Shown here in pieces: positions 16,460-25,873 of a stretch of 64,000 bases of DNA. Origin of the DNA: Streptomyces sp. V4I8 (GTDB taxonomy: Bacteria > Actinomycetota > Actinomycetes > Streptomycetales > Streptomycetaceae); NCBI RefSeq assembly GCF_041261225.1, contig NZ_JBGCCN010000002.1:186001-250000 (forward strand), read 5' to 3'. Every line of letters begins with the position of its first letter. Position 1 is the first letter of the stretch. Both the position numbers and the translations under genes were made by a program. The notes beneath the pieces were generated by a model, which had not been told where the DNA came from, did not search any database, and saw nothing but the letters and a program-made list of their open reading frames with translations.

Positions 16460-18394
16460 GTCGAGTAGCCGAGGGGAGTCTCACCCCTCGGCTCTCCCAG
16501 AACGGAGCGTGACAATCTCTCGTCACTCCGCTCTTGTCATCCTGATCACCAGGCCAATGCGGCGAGCGTTGTGTCCGGCCAGTGCGCGAATATCCGCGGA
16601 TACCGCTGGGCAATCTCCTGGAACTTCGCGATGGCCCTCCGCAACGGCGCCAGCCGTCGATACTTCCTGCGGATCCAACGCACCAAGTAGGCGTTGATGC
16701 GCTGAAGGAAGGGGATCAACACCCAACGGCCATAGCAACCGTAGTAGTTGAGCCACCCCGCAACGACGGGATTGATCCGCCGTGCGAGGTCCGTGAGGGT
16801 CGAACCGGTGCGGTGTTGCAGCCGCCAGGAGCGGACCTCCGCACTGATCCTCTTCAGGGCGTCCTTGCTGATAGCCGGGGAGAAGGACAGGAACGTCTGC
16901 CCACTCTGAGTCGTCCGGCTTGCTCTGGCGCGGAAGGTGTAGCCGAGGAACGTGAACTCCATATGCTCGTACGAGCCACGGCGCTTCGCGTCCCGGCAGT
17001 ACACGATCCGGGTCTTGGCCGGGTGAAGTTCCAGCCCGACCTCTTCCATCCTGTTCTGGAGCGCGGCCAGCACCAGGCGGGCCTGACGCTCGGTGACGCA
17101 GTGCAGCACCGCGTCGTCCGCGTAGCGTTCGAAGGTGACGGTCGGGAACTCCCGGCTCATCCACATGTCGAACGCGTAGTGCAGAAACAGATTCGCCAGC
17201 ACGGGAGACACCGGGGCGCCCTGAGGCGTCCCGCGTTCTCGTTCCAGCAGGCTGCCGTCGGACAGTTGCAGAGGTGCGGCGAGCCATCGCCGTACATACA
17301 AATTCACCCAGACGGCATCGGTGTGTGCTTCCACCGCCTTGACCAGCAGGTCCCACCGGACGCTGTCGAAGAACTTCCGGATGTCGATCTCGATCACCCA
17401 GTCGCGCTTCCAGCAGCGTTCCCGGCAGGCCCCGACCGCGTCCAGCGCGGACCGTCCGGGCCGGTATCCGTAGCTGTCGGGATGGAAGATGGGATCCACC
17501 CGTCGCATCAGATGCCGAGCCACAACGGTCTGCGCCACCCTATCGGCGACACAAGGAATGCCGAGCATCCTCATGCCACCGCCGTGGGGCTTGGGAATTT
17601 CCACCGCGCGCACCGGAGAGGGAAAGTACGAGCCCGACGACATGCGGTTCCAGACCTTGTAGAGGTTGTTCCTCAGGTCCTTCTCGAACTCGTCGATGGA
17701 CTCACCGTCCACACCCGGGGCGCCTTTGTTGGCCCTGACTTCCCCCCACGCCTCCTTCACTTCCCACTTCGAGATTTCGAACGGCTTGGCCTGTGACTTC
17801 AACCGGCCCATCGAATTCCTCCCAGATACCTCTGGTTGATACGACACACTCGGTCGCGAATGACCCGGCCCCTTCGCTCCACCCCCATTACAGAGGCTTC
17901 GTCACTACTACGAGCCGGTCCGCCGGCGCACCCCGCATCGGTACTCAACCCCTTGCGGTTTCGGCCGCTTGGGGTACTCCCTCTCGCCACCCGTGCTGGG
18001 TGGACGGTGTCGGAGCACGCCTTCTCCTGTTCCATGCGAGAGCAGCAGACTGGGCTCACGTCGCCTTCATGCCGGACACCGCCTGACCAGTCGGTGGGCT
18101 CCCGTCAGGCTTATCCCGAGACAAACCAGAGTGCCTCGGTTTCGATGTCATCTGATCTGTTTTCGACACGTCAGCAGCGATTCGCTTGCGCTCGTCTTCC
18201 CAGTCCCTACCTGACACCTCTTGGATGCCTTTTCCTTATCGCTCACCACGACAGTCTTCAGCTAACGCGGCATAAGGCGGTTTAGAGCCTCCCCCCACAG
18301 GGCGACTCTGAAGGGCCAGAATCCTTCATCTCTCGCACAGCATCATTTCCAGAAGCTGCCCTACTACCAACTCCTATCCATGTTCAGGACACAC
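16460..18394 (-). mobile_element. group II intron 1 (antisense inside IS110)
   Basis: A 1935-nt intron on the minus strand. The 5' end is GTGTG (18394), matching the GUGYG consensus; the 3' end is CTACTCGAC, ending in AC (16460). Near the 3' end a domain V-like hairpin (16495-16535) is followed by a domain VI hairpin with the AGCCGAGG/CCTCGGCT stem. The maturase lies in the usual position before domain V. Removing it joins IS110 codons ...ALVLL and GYQTPAALRR. Confidence 0.85.
16546..17811 (-). CDS. ltrA: group II intron reverse transcriptase/maturase
   Basis: 421 aa from ATG 17811, which has GGGAGG nine bases upstream. RT motifs: GAPGVDGESIDEFEKDL, FHPDSYGYRPGRSALDAV, GTPQGAPVSPVLANLFLHY, FERYADDAVLHC (YADD catalytic pair), LGLELHPAKTRIVYC. 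The C-terminal maturase part is INPVVAGWLNYYGCYG, and no HNH endonuclease domain follows. The protein should bind its own intron RNA to aid splicing and carry out reverse transcription. Confidence 0.93.
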   Translation of the reverse strand: MGRLKSQAKPFEISKWEVKEAWGEVRANKGAPGVDGESIDEFEKDLRNNLYKVWNRMSSGSYFPSPVRAVEIPKPHGGGMRMLGIPCVADRVAQTVVARHLMRRVDPIFHPDSYGYRPGRSALDAVGACRERCWKRDWVIEIDIRKFFDSVRWDLLVKAVEAHTDAVWVNLYVRRWLAAPLQLSDGSLLERERGTPQGAPVSPVLANLFLHYAFDMWMSREFPTVTFERYADDAVLHCVTERQARLVLAALQNRMEEVGLELHPAKTRIVYCRDAKRRGSYEHMEFTFLGYTFRARASRTTQSGQTFLSFSPAISKDALKRISAEVRSWRLQHRTGSTLTDLARRINPVVAGWLNYYGCYGRWVLIPFLQRINAYLVRWIRRKYRRLAPLRRAIAKFQEIAQRYPRIFAHWPDTTLAALAW

Positions 18395-19059
18395 CCGGCT
18401 ACCAGACCCCGGCTGCCTTGCGCCGGATCGGCAAGAGCCGCCTCGCGACCTGGCTGAAGAACCGCAAGGTCCGCAACTCCGCTGTCGTCGCGGCCACCGC
18501 GGTCGAGGCCGCAGAAGCCCAGCACACCGCGGTCCCCGGGGAGAGGCTGGCCGCCGCTGTGGTGGCCAAGCTGGCGAGGGAGGTGATGGCCCTCGATGAG
18601 GAGATCGCCGAGACGGACGCCCTGATCGAGGGTCGGTTTCGCGAGCACCCCTACGCCGAGGCGATCCTGAGCATGCCCGGTCTGGGACCCGTTCTCGGGG
18701 CCGAGCTGATCGCTCACACCGGCGGTGACATGAGCGTGTTCGGCAGCGCCGACCGTCTCGCCGGTGTCGCGGGTCTCGCACCCGTGCCCAAGGATTCCGG
18801 GCGCGTCAGTGGCAACATGAGACGCCCACGCCGCTACTGCCGCCGCCTGCTGCGGGTCTTCTACATGTCCGCCATGGTCGCCGCCCGCTCCTGCCCTGTC
18901 TCCAGAGCCTTCTACGAACGCAAGAGAGCCGAGGGCAAGGGCCACCGGCAGGCGATCATTGCCCTCGCCAGGCGCCGCCTGAACGTTCTGTGGGCCCTCA
19001 TGCGCGACGGCCGCCCCTTCGAGATCACGGCGCCGCCAAACCCTGTCACGCTCGCCTGA
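18395..19059 (+). pseudogene. IS110-family transposase, C-terminal fragment
   Basis: Continues after the intron: GYQTPAALRRIGKSRLATWL, EEIAETDALIEGRFREHPYA, SMPGLGPVLGAELIAHTGGD and the transposase_20 Ser motif region LAPVPKDSGRVSGNMRRPRR. Natural stop at 19057-19059. ATTGGGAA at 19099-19106 just downstream matches the sequence found at both ends of the intact relative at 24573-25873. Confidence 0.88.
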
Positions 19060-19076
19060 CTCGCTCACAGCGAGTC
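19057..19076. terminator. hairpin after IS110 C-terminal fragment
   Basis: GACTCGCT-CAC-AGCGAGTC is a perfect 8-bp stem with a 3-nt loop overlapping the stop codon. There is no U-tract, so it may be an IS end structure instead of a terminator. Confidence 0.4.
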
Positions 19077-19149
19077 ACCAAGCCGGGTTGACAACTCCAT
19101 TGGGAATCCTTTCGGCCCAGCGGTGGGCGGTTGTTGTGGTGGGTGGCGG

Positions 19150-19634
19150 TTATTTGATGATGTAGCCGAGGGTTCCGTCTTTGTGAGGGTAGTCCTCGCA
19201 GTGGGGGTTTGTGGTGTCCATGTGGAGCCGGCCTGTAGGGGTTGGTTTGTGGCAGCGGTAGAGCGGGACTGTTCCCGGGGTCTGGGTGGTGTGGAGGTAG
19301 CCGAGGAGTCCGTCCTTGGTGTGGCCTTTGCAGCTGGGGTCCGTGGTTTGCAGATGCAGGGAACGGCCGTTGCCGGTGGGGGTGTTGCAGCGGTAGAGGG
19401 GGACTGTTCCGGGGGTTTGGGCAGGCTGGAGGTAGCCGAGGACTCCGTCTTTGGAGTAGCCCTCGCAGCTGCGGTCCGTGGTGTCCATGTGATCACCGCT
19501 GCTGTGGGAGCAGCGGTAGAGGGCGATGGGGCCGGACCGGCTGGAGACGGTGAGTTTGATGGCGGTGTCGTTGGTGTCCCAGTTCCCTGGGATGGTGAGC
19601 CGCACTTTGTTGGTGTCCTTGAGGGGCCCTGCGT
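19150..19634 (-). pseudogene. C-terminal repeat part of a secreted protein, N-terminus lost
   Basis: About 160 codons read inward from the IS3 edge: AGPLKDTNKVRLTIPGNWDT, then three similar modules of about 40 aa, each with LYRC, a DTT/QTT turn, a second Cys, KDG-LGYL and QTPGTVPLYRC (SGDHMDTTDRSCEGYSKDGV; NGRSLHLQTTDPSCKGHTKD; GRLHMDTTNPHCEDYPHKDG). Such LYRC...GY repeats occur at the C-termini of secreted actinobacterial hydrolases. The catalytic part has been removed by the IS3 insertion. Exact parent unknown. Confidence 0.65.
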
Positions 19635-19661
19635 TTTCCGGACAGCTGCCTATTGGCTGAT

Positions 19662-19866
19662 TTATGCGGCGAGCTGCTGATTCAGGTACTCGTTGTGGAC
19701 CTCTCGTGGGGTCCGATACCCAAGTCCTGAGTGGCGGCGTTTCGTATTGTAGCGGACCTCTATGTAGCGGGCAATGTCACGGTGGGCGTGCTCGCGGGTG
19801 GGGTAAACGGTCCGATGGACCCGTTCGTTTTTCAGGGTTGCGAAGAACGATTCCGCAAGGGCATTG
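19662..19866 (-). pseudogene. IS3 OrfB, C-terminal piece
   Basis: Reads NALAESFFATLKNERVHRTV, then YPTREHAHRDIARYIEVRYN, TKRRHSGLGYRTPREVHNEY and LNQQLAA. It carries the catalytic Glu (AES) and the conserved RYN..RRHSGLGYRTP end. Separated from the rest of orfB by group II intron 2. Confidence 0.9.
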
Positions 19867-21794
19867 GTGTGTCCAGAAGGTGATTGTGAGCTTCTGATGT
19901 AGAAGACGGAAACGAACGGTCGCCATGCTGTTGTGGAGATGAAGGTAGGTCCTTCGGCATCGGCATGCAGGTGCAGGTGTCAAACCACCATGAGCTGCTG
20001 CGGTGAATGAGCCGTGGTGGTGAGCGTCATGGAAAAGCCGTACTGAATGCGGCAGGTGGGGGCTGAGAAGGCGAACGCAAGTGAACCACTGATGACGTGT
20101 CGTAAAGCGTGGACGACATCAAAACCAGGGCCTCAATGCTGTCCTGGGATAAGTCAGACGGGAACCTGTCTACTGGTCTGGCGGTGTCCGGCATGAAGGT
20201 GGCGCGAGCTCAGTCCGGGGCTTCACAACGGAACTGGAGAACTCCTTGACGCGAAACTGCGATCCACGGGTTGACGTGGCTCGCGAGAGGGAGAGGCGCA
20301 AGTGGTAAAGAGCCATGAGGGCCGGAGTACCGGTCGCGCGTCGGGAGGGCGGAACGTCCCGTAGTAGTGATGAAACCTCCGTAATAGAGGCGGAGCGAAG
20401 GGGGCGTGTTGTTGGGTGTCGATCGGCGATCAACCAGTGATGGGAGGAATCGGATGGTCGAGACGAGACCAGCTGGCAAGCCGTTTGATATTCCGAAGCG
20501 GCTAGTCTGGAACGCTTACCTGAAGGTCAAGGCCAACAGGGGAGCGGCTGGGGTGGATGGGCAGTCGTTAGCGGAGTTTGAGCAGGATGAGAAGAACAAC
20601 CTGTACAAGCTGTGGAATCGGCTGTCCTCGGGAAGCTATTTCCCCCCACCCGTGAGAGCGGTTGATATTCCCAAAGCCGGCGCTGGGACTCGGATCCTTG
20701 GGGTTCCGACCGTGGCCGACAGGATCGCCCAGACGGTAGTGGCCATGACATTGGAGCCTGACGCGGAGCTGGTCTTCCATCAGGACTCGTATGGCTATCG
20801 CCCGGGGAGGTCCGCGCTGGAGGCGGTGGAGACGTGCAAGCAGCGGTGCTGGAGGCATCCTTGGGTGATCGATCTCGACATCCAGGGGTTCTTCGACAAC
20901 GTGCCGCACGCCCCCATCATCGCGGCAGTGGAAAGGCATACCAAGCTCTCGTGGGTTCTGTTGTATGTGAAGCGATGGCTTGTCGCCCCCGTGCAACAGC
21001 CCGACGGAACGCTCGCCATTCGGGAAAAGGGGACTCCTCAAGGGTCTTCTATTTCACCGTTGTTGTCGAATCTGTTCATGCACTACGCGTTTGACGCGTG
21101 GTTGGCTCGGGAGTATCCGGCGATCAGGTTCGAGCGGTACGGCGACGATGCTGTAGTGCACTGTGCCAGTGAGAAGCAGGCGAACTTCGTCCGCAACATC
21201 ATCGAGCGCAGGTTGCTGCAGTTCGGATTACATCTCCATCCGGAGAAAACCAAGGTGGTGTACTGCAAACAGGAAGGTCGTGAACGGGAGTTCCCGGTCA
21301 CAGAGTTCACGTTTCTGGGGTACACCTTCCGTCCTCGGGCAGCTCGCTTGCGGGATGGGAGGCTGAAGACCGGCTTCCTTCCCGCAGTGAGCAAAACAGC
21401 CATGAAGTCCATGGCGAGGACTGTCCGGAGTTGGCGACTGGGGCGCTGTACCGAGCTGAGCTTTCGGGAGATCGCCGCGATGATCAACCCCGTCGTGGCG
21501 GGATGGATCAATTACTATGGGCGCTTCTACAAGTCCAGATTGATCAGGTTCCTGGAGCAGCAGATCAATCCGTTCCTGGTGAAATGGGCCCGGAGGAAGT
21601 ACAAACGGTATCGTCGTGCCTCAAGGAAGGCCCGGAGAAGGCTGGCTGAGATCGCCTCAGCGTTCCCGGGCATGTTCGCTCATTGGAAGCATGGCGCGTT
21701 GCCTACTGGTTCAACAATGGGAGCCGTGTGAGTCGCGAGGTTCACGCACGGTTCTGAGAGCGGCGGTGGGTGAGATTCCCGCCGCCGACTCACC
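19867..21794 (+). mobile_element. group II intron 2 (antisense inside IS3 orfB)
   Basis: A 1928-nt intron on the plus strand. Starts GTGTGTCC (19867) and ends ACTCACC (21794). Domain V is clear at about 21721-21757 (GAGCCGTGTGAGTCGCGAGG with its pairing arm CGCACGGTTC). Domain VI follows with a GGCGG/CCGCC stem. Excision joins GCATTG and TCGTAACA, restoring orfB GICYDNALAE on the other strand. The RT stop codon (21729-21731) lies inside domain V. Confidence 0.88.
20454..21731 (+). CDS. ltrA: group II intron reverse transcriptase/maturase
   Basis: 425 aa from ATG 20454 with GGGAGG upstream in the same spacing as in intron 1. Motifs: GAAGVDGQSLAEFEQDEKNN, FHQDSYGYRPGRSALEAVET, GTPQGSSISPLLSNLFMHYA, FERYGDDAVVHCAS (YGDD), GLHLHPEKTKVVYC, INPVVAGWINYYGRF. 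No endonuclease domain. About half the residues agree with the intron 1 protein by eye, so the two introns are related but not recent copies of each other. Confidence 0.93.
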   Translation: MVETRPAGKPFDIPKRLVWNAYLKVKANRGAAGVDGQSLAEFEQDEKNNLYKLWNRLSSGSYFPPPVRAVDIPKAGAGTRILGVPTVADRIAQTVVAMTLEPDAELVFHQDSYGYRPGRSALEAVETCKQRCWRHPWVIDLDIQGFFDNVPHAPIIAAVERHTKLSWVLLYVKRWLVAPVQQPDGTLAIREKGTPQGSSISPLLSNLFMHYAFDAWLAREYPAIRFERYGDDAVVHCASEKQANFVRNIIERRLLQFGLHLHPEKTKVVYCKQEGREREFPVTEFTFLGYTFRPRAARLRDGRLKTGFLPAVSKTAMKSMARTVRSWRLGRCTELSFREIAAMINPVVAGWINYYGRFYKSRLIRFLEQQINPFLVKWARRKYKRYRRASRKARRRLAEIASAFPGMFAHWKHGALPTGSTMGAV

Positions 21795-22125
21795 TCGTAA
21801 CAGATACCGGTCCGTCCGATGGATTGCCGGATGCTCAATCTGTCCAGCGTCTTGGCGAATTGCTCCGAGGTGTAATTACTGCCGCGGTCCGAGTGGAATA
21901 TGGCGTCCTCGGAGAGCGGATGATTGCGCGCCGCCATTTCGATGGCGGCCTCGATGAGCGGAGTCTTGTAGTTGTCGTCCATCGCCCAGCCTGTCACGGC
22001 TTTGGTGTGGCAGTCGATGACGGTGGCGAGGAATAGCCAGCCCTCCCAGGTCGGAATGTAAGTGATGTCACCGACCATTTTCCGGCCGGGCGCGTCGGCG
22101 GTGAAGTCGCGGTTCACGAGGTCGG
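21795..22125 (-). pseudogene. IS3 OrfB, middle piece
   Basis: Reads DLVNRDFTADAPGRKMVGDI (first catalytic Asp), TYIPTWEGWLFLATVIDCHT, LSEDAIFHSDRGSNYTSEQF (second Asp) and SIRQSIGRTGICY, where intron 2 interrupts. The other edge, at ADLVNRDF, is the IS1380 insertion point. Confidence 0.9.
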
Positions 22126-22310
22126 CCTCGATCATTCACGTGCGCGCGCCGGCTTGAGGTGATCGGTCGAGGTTGAGGTTTCGTCCTGGTTCGTCCTTCG
22201 GGTGGTGGTGACGTTCCGGCCCGTGTGTCGTCACGGGTGGTCGTCGGTTTCCACGGGCCGAGGACGGGGCGGGTCTCCTCCTTCCGGAATCGGGGTCGGT
22301 GGGGTGGCAG

Positions 22311-23708
22311 TCAGCCGGGGGCGGGCAGGGCCTGGACGGCGCCCCAGGCGTCGACGATGTCGGTGGATGCGGGCCAGGCGGGGTCGAATTTCAGCTCGCG
22401 TCTTCGGGCGTGGTCGGCGAGTTTCGCGGGGACGTCCAGGAGTCGGGTGCGCAGAGTGGCGGGCTCGGCCCGGGCGAGTTTGCCTTCGGTGGCCAGGAGT
22501 TGGAACCAGCGGGCGAGGTCGGTGGCCAGGGCGAGGAGGGTGCACCAGGCTTGGTTGACCTTGAAGTAGCGGGAGGGCATCAGGTTGAGGGAGAGGGCCT
22601 TGCCGCGTCGGATGCCGGCCTCGACGTGGGTGTGGGAGCGGGCTCGGGCGTCGAGGAACTGCAGTTGCCCGCCGGTGGTGTTGGTGGCGATGGCCTGGTA
22701 GCGGTAGTCGGTCTTCTTCTCGTACGGCTTGAGCTCGCGCTCGTACTTGGGGTGGATGGGTTCGCGGCGAACGATCACCCGCATCCCTTCCGGCCAGCCG
22801 GTCAGGTCGAGCATGTCGGTGATCTCGACGAGGTCGGCGTCCTTGCGCGGCTGGCCCTTGTGGTCCAGGGCCGGCGTCCACGCGGTGGCCGGGACCTTGG
22901 CCAGGGCCTTCCAGAAGTCGTCGTCGCGGGTGTGGCCGACGGAGTACTCCCAGCGGTTGGCCGCGTTGCCGCCGCCGGAGGTGATCCAGGTGAGGAACTC
23001 CATCGTGGCTCCGGCGCCGTCGGTGCGGAACAGGACCCGGCGCCGACGGCGGGTGGGCAGCTGACGCAGGCCCTCGATACTCACCGAGATGTGGTCATCG
23101 GCGGTGTTGGATCCCGCCGATCCCGGCCGCAGCCGGTTGACCAGGAGTTCTTCGGTGTTGTCGCAGAACATCAACAGCGGGTGGTGGCCATATCCCTTGA
23201 AGTTGGGCTCGGCTCCCTCCTTGCCGGAATGCGCCGGGACGACTGAGGCGTCCAGGTCCAGCACCGTGACACCGGTCAGCTCCCGCCCGTTGACCTTGAT
23301 CCAGGGAAAGCCGCCCGGGCGCAGGTCGAGCTGCTGGTGGACGTGGATACGGGTCCGGGCCCGTGCGGAGGCGATCTTCGTCAGCTGGACCGGTCCGATC
23401 GCCTCCAGGGTCCGCCACAGCGTGGACGCCGAGGCCGGGCTGCCCAGGACCAGCGAGGTCTGGCGCATCACATCGATCCCGGCCATCGACCGCGCGCCCA
23501 GCAGGACCGCGCAGGCCGCCGAGACCAGGACCGTTCCCCGATCATGGACGGGACGGAAGCCCCGCCGCACCAGGGCAGCCCCGAGCGCGTCGGTCAGCCC
23601 GACCTTGTCCGCCAGACGCCGCACCGGCACGATGCCCGCCTTGCCCACCAGCTTCTTCCCGCTTGCGGACAGCGACAGATCATCGGCCCACTCTGTACGC
23701 TTCGACAC
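22311..23708 (-). CDS. IS1380-family transposase
   Basis: 465 aa. Starts MSKRTEWADDLSLSASGKKL. N-terminal GIVPVRRLADKVGLTDALGA is usual for the family. The DDE core includes GVTVLDLDASVVPAHSGKEG (first Asp), RRVLFRTDGAGATMEFLTW (second Asp) and the long beta insertion, with HVEAGIRRGKALSLNLMPSR (Glu region) near the end. Intact. Confidence 0.9.
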   Translation of the reverse strand: MSKRTEWADDLSLSASGKKLVGKAGIVPVRRLADKVGLTDALGAALVRRGFRPVHDRGTVLVSAACAVLLGARSMAGIDVMRQTSLVLGSPASASTLWRTLEAIGPVQLTKIASARARTRIHVHQQLDLRPGGFPWIKVNGRELTGVTVLDLDASVVPAHSGKEGAEPNFKGYGHHPLLMFCDNTEELLVNRLRPGSAGSNTADDHISVSIEGLRQLPTRRRRRVLFRTDGAGATMEFLTWITSGGGNAANRWEYSVGHTRDDDFWKALAKVPATAWTPALDHKGQPRKDADLVEITDMLDLTGWPEGMRVIVRREPIHPKYERELKPYEKKTDYRYQAIATNTTGGQLQFLDARARSHTHVEAGIRRGKALSLNLMPSRYFKVNQAWCTLLALATDLARWFQLLATEGKLARAEPATLRTRLLDVPAKLADHARRRELKFDPAWPASTDIVDAWGAVQALPAPG

Positions 23709-23709
23709 C

Positions 23710-23781
23710 GGAAGGGTGCCTCCCCTGCACGTGATCCAGTCCTAGAGAAGCTGAATCATCGCAGGTCGGAAGCACCCTTCC
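23710..23781. promoter_or_regulatory. inverted repeat upstream of the IS1380 transposase
   Basis: GGAAGGGTGC (23710-23719) and GCACCCTTCC (23772-23781) form a perfect 10-bp inverted repeat spaced 52 bp, starting one base outside the transposase start. Could be a transposase-binding site near the IS end or part of its promoter control. Confidence 0.45.
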
Positions 23782-23838
23782 TTCATGATGTGACCGACTG
23801 TCACTGCGACACCGGGCGCCATGAATTCGTGAGGTCGG

Positions 23839-24211
23839 GGATCGGGCCGGCCCGGCCGTCGTTCTCGGTGAGGCTGTGGCGCCACGGCCGTGGCTGGCAG
23901 GCCTGGAGGTCCAGCTCCCGCATGAGGTCACGCACGAGTTCGGGCCCGCAGGCCACGCCCCAGGCAGTGAGGTCGGCGTGGACGCGCCGGTAGCCGTACG
24001 TGCCGTCAGAATCCTCGAAAGACTTGGTGATCAGTAATTTCAGTTCCTCTCGTCGCCGGGCGGTCGCCGAAACCGGCCGGCTCCGCCATTCGTAGAATCC
24101 GGAGCGGGACACTTCCAGCCAGTCACACATCTTCGCGACCGGCGGTATCTCTTCGGTGTTCGTGGTGGATGTCGCGTACTCGGCATCGATGAACTCGAAC
24201 TTGTCGCTCAC
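23839..24211 (-). pseudogene. IS3 OrfB, N-terminal piece
   Basis: Starts MSDKFEFIDAEYATSTTNTE, overlapping the orfA stop by four bases (GTGA). Reads on through MCDWLEVSRSGFYEWRSRPV, DGTYGYRRVHADLTAWGVAC and LDLQACQPRPWRHSLT (HTH_21 region) to GPIPDL, where the IS1380 element interrupts. Confidence 0.9.
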
Positions 24212-24525
24212 CGAGGATCCTTGGCAAAGTACGCTGCGACTTTTTCCAGGAAAGCGACCTTCTGCCGCAGTTCCCTCAGTTCGCGTTCCTGCTCGCGGAG
24301 CCGTGCCCGTTCATCCACCGTCAGGGGCGGCTCCTCTCCCACGTTCTCACGGCGGTAGGCGTTGACCCAATTCCCGAGCGTGCCTTCGACAAGTCCGAGT
24401 TCCCGGGCGACCTGGGCAACCGGACGCGACGTCTCGATCACCATCTTCACGGCCTCTTCCCGATACTCAGGAGTGAACTTCCTACGTTTCTGCGACAACC
24501 AACTTCCCTTTCCGAACAGACCCAC
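24208..24525 (-). CDS. IS3-family OrfA (HTH protein)
   Basis: 105 aa. HTH_Tnp_1 domain: RKFTPEYREEAVKMVIETSR, PVAQVARELGLVEGTLGNWV. A leucine-zipper-like C-terminus follows (RLREQERELRELRQKVAFLE). Intact, but its partner orfB is broken in two places. Confidence 0.92.
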   Translation of the reverse strand: MGLFGKGSWLSQKRRKFTPEYREEAVKMVIETSRPVAQVARELGLVEGTLGNWVNAYRRENVGEEPPLTVDERARLREQERELRELRQKVAFLEKVAAYFAKDPR

Positions 24526-24572
24526 CTTAGTGGGACCACTGTCCGGAAACTTCGGGGCGCCTCACGGCCGCC

Positions 24573-25873
24573 GATTGGGAAGTGCGAACAGGTCGCTGTG
24601 TAGAGCAATGCCGGCGAGGTCGTCCGTGGTGCGCAAGGCAAGTACGACGACTGGAGCACGATGAGCCGGATATTGGCCGGTACCGACTGCGGCAAGACCC
24701 ACCACCACTGCCTGGCCCTGGACAGCGACGGCAACACGTTGCTGTCGCGGCGGGTGGCCAACGACGAACCGGAGTTACTGAAGCTGATCGGTGACGTCCT
24801 GGGCCTCGCCGACGGCCGTGAGGTCACCTGGGCGATGGACATGACCGGCGGCGAGCCCGCGCTGTTAATCGCCCTGCTCGTCAACCACGGCCAGGAACTG
24901 GTCTACCTCCCCGGCATCGCGGTCAACCGCGCCACCGACAGCTACCGCGGGGCGGGCAAGACCGACGCCCGGGACGCCCACGTGATCGCCGACCAGGCCC
25001 GCATGAGACGCGACCTGCAGCCGATCCGCCCCAGTGAAGACGCGAGCATCGAACTGAGGCTGCTCACCGAGCGCCGTGTGGATCTCGTTGCCGACCGCAC
25101 CCGCACCACCAACCGGCTCAAGGCCCTGCTGACCAGCATGTTCCCAGCCCTGGAACGCACCCTGGACATGGGCACCACCGGAGCGCTGCTGCTCCTGACG
25201 GGCTACCAGAGCCCGGCGGCCATCCGCCGCACCGGCCTGCGCCGACTGACCACCTGGCTGGCCAACCGCAAGGTCCGCAACCCCGACTCCCTGGCAGCCA
25301 AGGCCATCGAGGCTGCTGAGCGCCAGCACACCGCCGTCCCGGGCGAGACAGCGATCGCGAAGATGGTGCATACCCTGGCGAGGGAGGTGATGGCCCTCAA
25401 CGAGAAGATCGCCGAGACCGACAAGCTCATCGAGGGCCGGTTTCGCGAGCACGAACTCGCCGAAGTGATCCAGTCGCTGCCGGGCATCGGCACGGTCCTC
25501 GGCGCCGAGTTCCTCGTCGCCGTCGGCGGCAGCCTGGAGGCGTTCCCCACCCCCGACCGCCTCGCCGCCTTCTCCGGCGTGGCGCCGGCGCCACGCGACT
25601 CGGGCAAGGTCAGCGGCAACCTCCACCGGCCCCAGCGTTACCACCGCCGTCTGCAAAGGGTCTTCTACACCTCCGCGCTCGTCAGCATCCGGTGCGACCC
25701 CAACTCGCGGCAGTTCTACGACAGAAAACGCGCTGAGGGCAAACGCCACGTCCAGGCCGTGCTCGCCCTCGCCCGCCGGCGCGTCAACGTGCTGTGGGCC
25801 CTGATCCGTGACCGACGGTGCTACACCATCACACCACCAGTCACCACCTCCGCTTGACTTCCAGATTGGGAAG
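24573..25873 (+). mobile_element. IS110-family element (intact)
   Basis: The transposase gene is bracketed by a 10-bp direct repeat GATTGGGAAG at 24573-24582 and 25864-25873. IS110 elements usually lack terminal inverted repeats and recombine through a short core sequence, so the direct repeat probably marks the target core at both junctions. The element would be about 1.29 kb with one core. Confidence 0.75.
24661..25857 (+). CDS. IS110-family transposase
   Basis: 398 aa. N-terminal DEDD RuvC-like domain: LAGTDCGKTHHHCLALDSDG, WAMDMTGGEPALLIALLVN, GAGKTDARDAHVIADQARMR. C-terminal transposase_20 domain with IQSLPGIGTVLGAEFLVAVG and the Ser motif PAPRDSGKVSGNLHRPQRYH. All expected catalytic parts are present. 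Non-coding flanks are short (about 78 and 6 nt to the direct repeats), so any bridge RNA would have to overlap the gene or lie outside the repeats. Confidence 0.93.
   Translation: MSRILAGTDCGKTHHHCLALDSDGNTLLSRRVANDEPELLKLIGDVLGLADGREVTWAMDMTGGEPALLIALLVNHGQELVYLPGIAVNRATDSYRGAGKTDARDAHVIADQARMRRDLQPIRPSEDASIELRLLTERRVDLVADRTRTTNRLKALLTSMFPALERTLDMGTTGALLLLTGYQSPAAIRRTGLRRLTTWLANRKVRNPDSLAAKAIEAAERQHTAVPGETAIAKMVHTLAREVMALNEKIAETDKLIEGRFREHELAEVIQSLPGIGTVLGAEFLVAVGGSLEAFPTPDRLAAFSGVAPAPRDSGKVSGNLHRPQRYHRRLQRVFYTSALVSIRCDPNSRQFYDRKRAEGKRHVQAVLALARRRVNVLWALIRDRRCYTITPPVTTSA

Larger units (their letters stand above)
22126..23830 (-). mobile_element. IS1380-family element inside IS3
   Basis: About 1.7 kb between the two parts of IS3 orfB. 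GAGGTCGG occurs at both junctions (22118-22125, 23831-23838) and may include the target duplication, although IS1380 elements usually duplicate 4-5 bp. I could not define good terminal repeats, so edges are approximate. Confidence 0.65.
19635..24549 (-). mobile_element. IS3-family element split by an intron and an IS1380 element
   Basis: Ends TTTCCGGACAG (left, 19635) and CTGTCCGGAAA (right, 24549) are inverted repeats. orfA and orfB run on the minus strand. orfB is cut twice: by an IS1380-type element (about 22126-23830) and by group II intron 2 (19867-21794). Without the two, the element would be about 1.28 kb, usual for IS3. Confidence 0.85.
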
